A stretch of DNA of 64,000 nucleotides from Streptosporangium sp. NBC_01495. GTDB taxonomy: Bacteria > Actinomycetota > Actinomycetes > Streptosporangiales > Streptosporangiaceae. Below the pieces are notes generated by a model. That model was given only the letters and a program-made list of their open reading frames with translations, was not told where the DNA came from and made no database searches. The stretch spans positions 3,844,001-3,908,000 of the forward strand of contig NZ_CP109430.1 in assembly GCF_036250735.1 (NCBI RefSeq). Reading direction: 5' to 3'. Positions 61,201 through 64,000 of this stretch are shown here, in pieces; position 1 is the first letter of the stretch, and each line of letters starts with the position of its first letter. The position numbers and the translations under genes were made by a program.

Positions 61201-62460
61201 ATGCTGATCAGCGACATCCGCGTCACGCCCGTCGCGTTCCGGGACCCGCCGCTGCTGAACGCCGCGGGGGTGCACCAGCCCTGGGCGCTGCGCACGATCG
61301 TGGAGGTGCACACCGACGACGGCCTCAGCGGGCTCGGCGAGACCTACGGTGACCTCGCCCACCTCACGAAGGTCCAGGCCGCCGCCCGGCGACTCGTCGG
61401 AATCGACGTCCACCACCACCACGCCCTCTACGCCGCGGTCGGCCGGGTCGTCGGCGGCGACGTCGTGACCGACAAGCACGGCCTGACCGGGGTCGCGACC
61501 AGGGAGAAGACCCTTGACCGGGTGTTCTCCCCGTTCGAGGTCGCCTGCCTGGACATCCGCGGCAAGGCCCTCGGCCGTCCCGTCTGCGACCTGCTCGGCG
61601 GACCCGTCCGCGACAGGGTGCCCTACAGCGCCTACCTGTTCTACAAGTGGGCCGCGCACCCCGGCGAGCCCGACGACGAGTTCGGGGCGGCGCTCGACGC
61701 CGACGGCCTGATCGCGCAGGCGCGGATGTTCGTCGAGGAGTACGGCTTCCGGTCGATCAAGCTCAAGGGCGGTGTCTTCCCGCCCGAGGTGGAGATCGAC
61801 GCCGTCCTCGCGCTGCGGGAGGCTTTCCCGGACGCCGCGCTGAGGATCGACCCGAACGGGGCGTGGTCGGTGCCCACCTCGATCGACGTCGGCCACAAGC
61901 TGGCCGGGACGGTCGACTACCTGGAGGACCCGACCCTCGGGCTCGCCGGGATGGCCGAGGTGGCGGCGCGAGTCCCGATGCCGCTGGCCACGAACATGTG
62001 CGTCGTCACCTTCGACCACCTGCCGGCCGCCATCCGGGACGGGGCCGTCGGCGTGCTGCTGTCCGACCACCACTACTGGGGCGGGCTCGTCCGCAGCACC
62101 CAGCTCGCCCGGCTCTGCGCCACCTTCGGCCTGCAACTGTCCATGCACTCCAACTCCCACCTCGGGATCAGCCTCGCCGCGATGACCCACCTCGCCGCGG
62201 CCGTGCCGAACCTCGCCCACGCCTGCGACACCCACACGCCCTGGCAGGCCGGGCAGGACGTCGTCAGGCCGGGCGCGCTGCGGTTCGTCGACGGCGCGGT
62301 CCCCGTGCCGTCCGGGCCCGGACTGGGCATCGAACTCGACCGCGACGCCCTGGAGGCGATGCATGAGCAGTACCTCGCCTGCGGGCTCACCGAACGAGAC
62401 GACACCTCCTACATGCGGATGTTCCAGCCGGACTTCTCCCCGGTACGGCCCCGCTGGTGA
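61201..62460 (+). CDS. gudD: Glucarate dehydratase (enolase superfamily)
   Basis: This 419-residue protein matches glucarate dehydratase: INVTPVAF-like RVTPVAFRDPPLLNAAGVHQ, the acid/base KxK in RSIKLKGGVFPPEVEIDAVL, metal ligand Asp in LRIDPNGAWSVPTS, LEDPTLGLAGMAEVA, ATNMCVVTFDHLPAAI, LSDHHYWGGLVRSTQLARLC and the catalytic His in LSMHSNSHLGISLAAMTHLA. It converts D-glucarate to 5-keto-4-deoxyglucarate for the preceding enzyme. ATG at 61201 is chosen; a GTG two codons upstream overlaps the KdgD stop. Confidence 0.9.
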   Translation: MLISDIRVTPVAFRDPPLLNAAGVHQPWALRTIVEVHTDDGLSGLGETYGDLAHLTKVQAAARRLVGIDVHHHHALYAAVGRVVGGDVVTDKHGLTGVATREKTLDRVFSPFEVACLDIRGKALGRPVCDLLGGPVRDRVPYSAYLFYKWAAHPGEPDDEFGAALDADGLIAQARMFVEEYGFRSIKLKGGVFPPEVEIDAVLALREAFPDAALRIDPNGAWSVPTSIDVGHKLAGTVDYLEDPTLGLAGMAEVAARVPMPLATNMCVVTFDHLPAAIRDGAVGVLLSDHHYWGGLVRSTQLARLCATFGLQLSMHSNSHLGISLAAMTHLAAAVPNLAHACDTHTPWQAGQDVVRPGALRFVDGAVPVPSGPGLGIELDRDALEAMHEQYLACGLTERDDTSYMRMFQPDFSPVRPRW

Positions 62461-63623
62461 CCGTGAAAGTGATCTACGCCTACCCCTGGGACGTCGTCGG
62501 GGACCCCTCCGCCCCCGAACGCCTCGCCCGGCTCGGCGCGGACACGGTGGCGCTGGCCGCCTCGTACCACTCGGTGCGGGCGGCCACCCCGTTCCACCCC
62601 GCCCACCGGCTCGTCGAGGCCAGGCCCGCCCTCTACGTCCCCGTCCGCGCGGGCTCCTGGGGCAGGCTCGTCCCCGCGGCCCCCACCTGGACGGCCCCCG
62701 ACGCGTTCGTCCAGGCCGCGGACGCGCTGCGCGCGGCGGGACTCGCCGTCCACGCCTGGACCGTCCTCACTCACAACTCCCACCTCGGGACCGCCCACCC
62801 GTCCCTGGCCGTCCGGAACGCCTTCGGCGACCGCTATCCCTACGCCCTGTGCCCGTCCCACCCCGACGTCGTCGACTACTGCCGGATCCTGGTCCGGGAG
62901 ATCGCCGAACTCGGCGCCCCCGACGGGTTCGTCCTCGAAGCCTGCGGCCCGCTCGGCGTCCGCCACGCCGGCACGCACGAGAAAACCGACGGCGCCGACT
63001 GGACCGCGGCTCAGCTCGACCTCTTGTCCCTGTGCTTCTGCACGGTCTGCGCCCGGCGCTACCCGGCGGGAACCCGTGAGCGGGTTCGAACCGGAGTCGA
63101 CACGGCCTCCCCGTCGGTCGAGGCCGCCCTCGGCGATCTGGCCCCTGTCGTCCAGGAGCTGCGTGCCGGCCTCGGCCGGGAACTGCAGCACACGCTGCGG
63201 CTGGAGGCGGCCGGCCTGCCGGTCACCCTGCACGCCAACCCCCACCCCTGGGCCGCCGGCGCCTTCAGCCAGGTCTCCGCGGCCCCGAGCGCCGACGTCC
63301 TCGTCGCCAACTGCTGGGACGACCCCGCCTCCGGCACCGCGCGCCTCCGGCGGCTTCGCGCCCTGGCCGCCCCCGGCACCCGCCTCGGCGCGTCCGTCCT
63401 GGTCCTCCCACCCGCCACCCTGAATCCGGAGACCCTGGCCGCCTACCACTCGGCCGGAGCCGACGAGATCCACGTCTACCACGCGGGCCTGGCCTCCCGA
63501 TCCCGTCTGGCCACGATCACCGACACCCTGCGCTCCTTCGGATCCGGGGCCGGCCAAAACGCGTGTTCGAATATCGCAAACACTGCAAACACTGCAAACA
63601 CTGCAAACCCCGGCGCGCCGTGA
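62457..63623 (+). CDS. Unrecognised protein of the aldarate operon (TIM-barrel-like)
   Basis: This 388-residue protein has GTG overlapping the gudD stop (GTGA). Its start (KVIYAYPWDVVGDPSAPERL), the GLAVHAWTVLTHNSHLGTAH segment and later GASVLVLPPATLNPETLAAY have the alternating strand-helix rhythm of a barrel like putative glycosyl-hydrolase/amidohydrolase proteins. LLSLCFCTVCARRYPAG holds three Cys that could bind metal. No signal peptide, so probably cytoplasmic. Position suggests an aldarolactone hydrolase, an isomerase or a glycosidase releasing uronates; none is demonstrated. The C-terminus has NTANTANTAN from a 9-bp repeat. Confidence 0.6.
   Translation: MTVKVIYAYPWDVVGDPSAPERLARLGADTVALAASYHSVRAATPFHPAHRLVEARPALYVPVRAGSWGRLVPAAPTWTAPDAFVQAADALRAAGLAVHAWTVLTHNSHLGTAHPSLAVRNAFGDRYPYALCPSHPDVVDYCRILVREIAELGAPDGFVLEACGPLGVRHAGTHEKTDGADWTAAQLDLLSLCFCTVCARRYPAGTRERVRTGVDTASPSVEAALGDLAPVVQELRAGLGRELQHTLRLEAAGLPVTLHANPHPWAAGAFSQVSAAPSADVLVANCWDDPASGTARLRRLRALAAPGTRLGASVLVLPPATLNPETLAAYHSAGADEIHVYHAGLASRSRLATITDTLRSFGSGAGQNACSNIANTANTANTANPGAP
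63576..63602 (+). repeat. 9-bp tandem repeat at a gene 3' end
   Basis: GCAAACACT is repeated three times (63576-63602) and followed by GCAAACCC, encoding an NTA repeat at the end of the preceding protein. It is AT-rich relative to its surroundings. Confidence 0.8.
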
Positions 63624-63649
63624 CCTCCACGACCTCCGGGATCGGACCG

Positions 63650-63800
63650 TGTCACACACGGTGAGACGGAAACGACGCCCGCGACAGGTCATGGCCGCGA
63701 CGACGTGAGAAAGGCCGACCATGTGATACCGGAATGACAGGCGCCGGTAGCCGAACAGCCGGGAGACGGTTCGTTCGACCATCCGGCGCCGGTGGCCCGG
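63650..63800 (-). pseudogene. IS5-family-like transposase C-terminal remnant
   Basis: The minus frame reads MVERTVSRLFGYRRLSFRYH, matching the C-terminal VERT...L..YRRL..RYE block of IS5-type DDE transposases, where the Glu of VER(T) is the last catalytic residue. The usual downstream LACxxI-like end is garbled and the N-terminal DD region is absent, so this is a decayed insertion. Confidence 0.6.
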
Positions 63801-63815
63801 CCGCCGGCCGGACTC

Positions 63816-63891
63816 GACACCCTCGCGGGCGACACGCACCCTGACGCGCCCGCCGGGCGGACCCGACGCCTTCGCGGGCGACACGCACCCT
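63816..63891. repeat. Direct repeat of 27 bp near the IS remnant
   Basis: GACACCCTCGCGGGCGACAC and following bases (63816-63842) recur at 63865-63891 with 25 of 27 matching, a 49-bp period. It lies on the 5' side of the transposase remnant and may be a slipped duplication. Bases 63892-64000 show no gene. Confidence 0.6.
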
Positions 63892-64000
63892 TGGCATGCC
63901 CGCCGTACGGCCATCGCCGCAGCTCGGAATGGTTGCGTGCCCTGTCGGCGTGAGCCTGCCCGGAACTCTCGCGACCCCTCCGGGTCGATCCGATTCTCTC

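Noticed and set aside
1-64000. tRNA or rRNA genes
   Set aside because: No cloverleaf-like segment with a TTCGA/GTTCGAATC-type arm near the recombinase remnant or elsewhere, and no rRNA-like sequence was seen by eye.

Overview
This window is high-GC actinobacterial chromosome. The gene families, the many GTG/TTG starts, the 4-base GTGA/ATGA stop-start overlaps and the GC-rich third positions all fit a filamentous actinomycete. The Streptosporangiaceae (Streptosporangium/Nonomuraea-like) are my best guess from family content only. I see no rRNA, tRNA or CRISPR array.

Layout. (1) 1-1.9 kb: the 3' end of an MFS transporter gene and a convergent membrane-anchored endonuclease/exonuclease/phosphatase protein, separated by a 41-bp tandem repeat. 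(2) 2.0-13.5 kb: a tightly coupled ten-gene operon behind a promoter overlapped by a Zur-box-like palindrome. It encodes an ATP-grasp ligase, a DUF364 'heavy-metal chelation' protein, a CysK/SbnA-like PLP enzyme, a dipeptide-epimerase-type enolase, an MFS exporter, a methyltransferase and a complete NikA/CntA-type ABC importer with fused ATPases. I read this as a zinc-metallophore synthesis, export and re-uptake system of unfamiliar chemistry, the main discovery candidate here. (3) 13.6-17.7 kb: a luciferase-like monooxygenase, a TetR/MFS pair with two identical operators, and a small membrane protein.

(4) 17.7-34 kb: an accessory stretch with a broken tyrosine recombinase, gene fragments, a pair of 24-bp inverted repeats, and a series of regulator plus small enzyme pairs: TetR/OYE, WYL/VOC, MerR/OYE, TetR/NmrA, XRE/oxidoreductase, and YCII with a frameshifted sigma factor. 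It also holds a secreted beta-helix protein. (5) 34.3-43.6 kb: IclR and a second peptide/nickel-type ABC transporter in an operon with an SsuD-like flavin monooxygenase, a flavin reductase and a cupin. This is probably scavenging of an organosulfur or similar small molecule. (6) 43.8-53.5 kb: a phospholipid-methyltransferase-like protein; a three-gene set (GCS2 plus circularly permuted ATP-grasp fusion, asparagine-synthetase-like amidotransferase, S9 peptidase) resembling N-acetylglutaminylglutamine amide clusters; and a royal-jelly-protein-like beta-propeller.

(7) 53.9-63.6 kb: a ROK regulator and a hexuronate/aldarate catabolic locus. It has uronate dehydrogenase, IclR, a sugar ABC transporter, 5-dehydro-4-deoxyglucarate dehydratase, glucarate dehydratase and an unrecognised protein. 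An IS5-type transposase remnant follows.

A recurrent peculiarity is in-frame tandem repeat DNA (9- and 12-bp units) that adds low-complexity tails, linkers or insertions to otherwise ordinary enzymes and transporter subunits.
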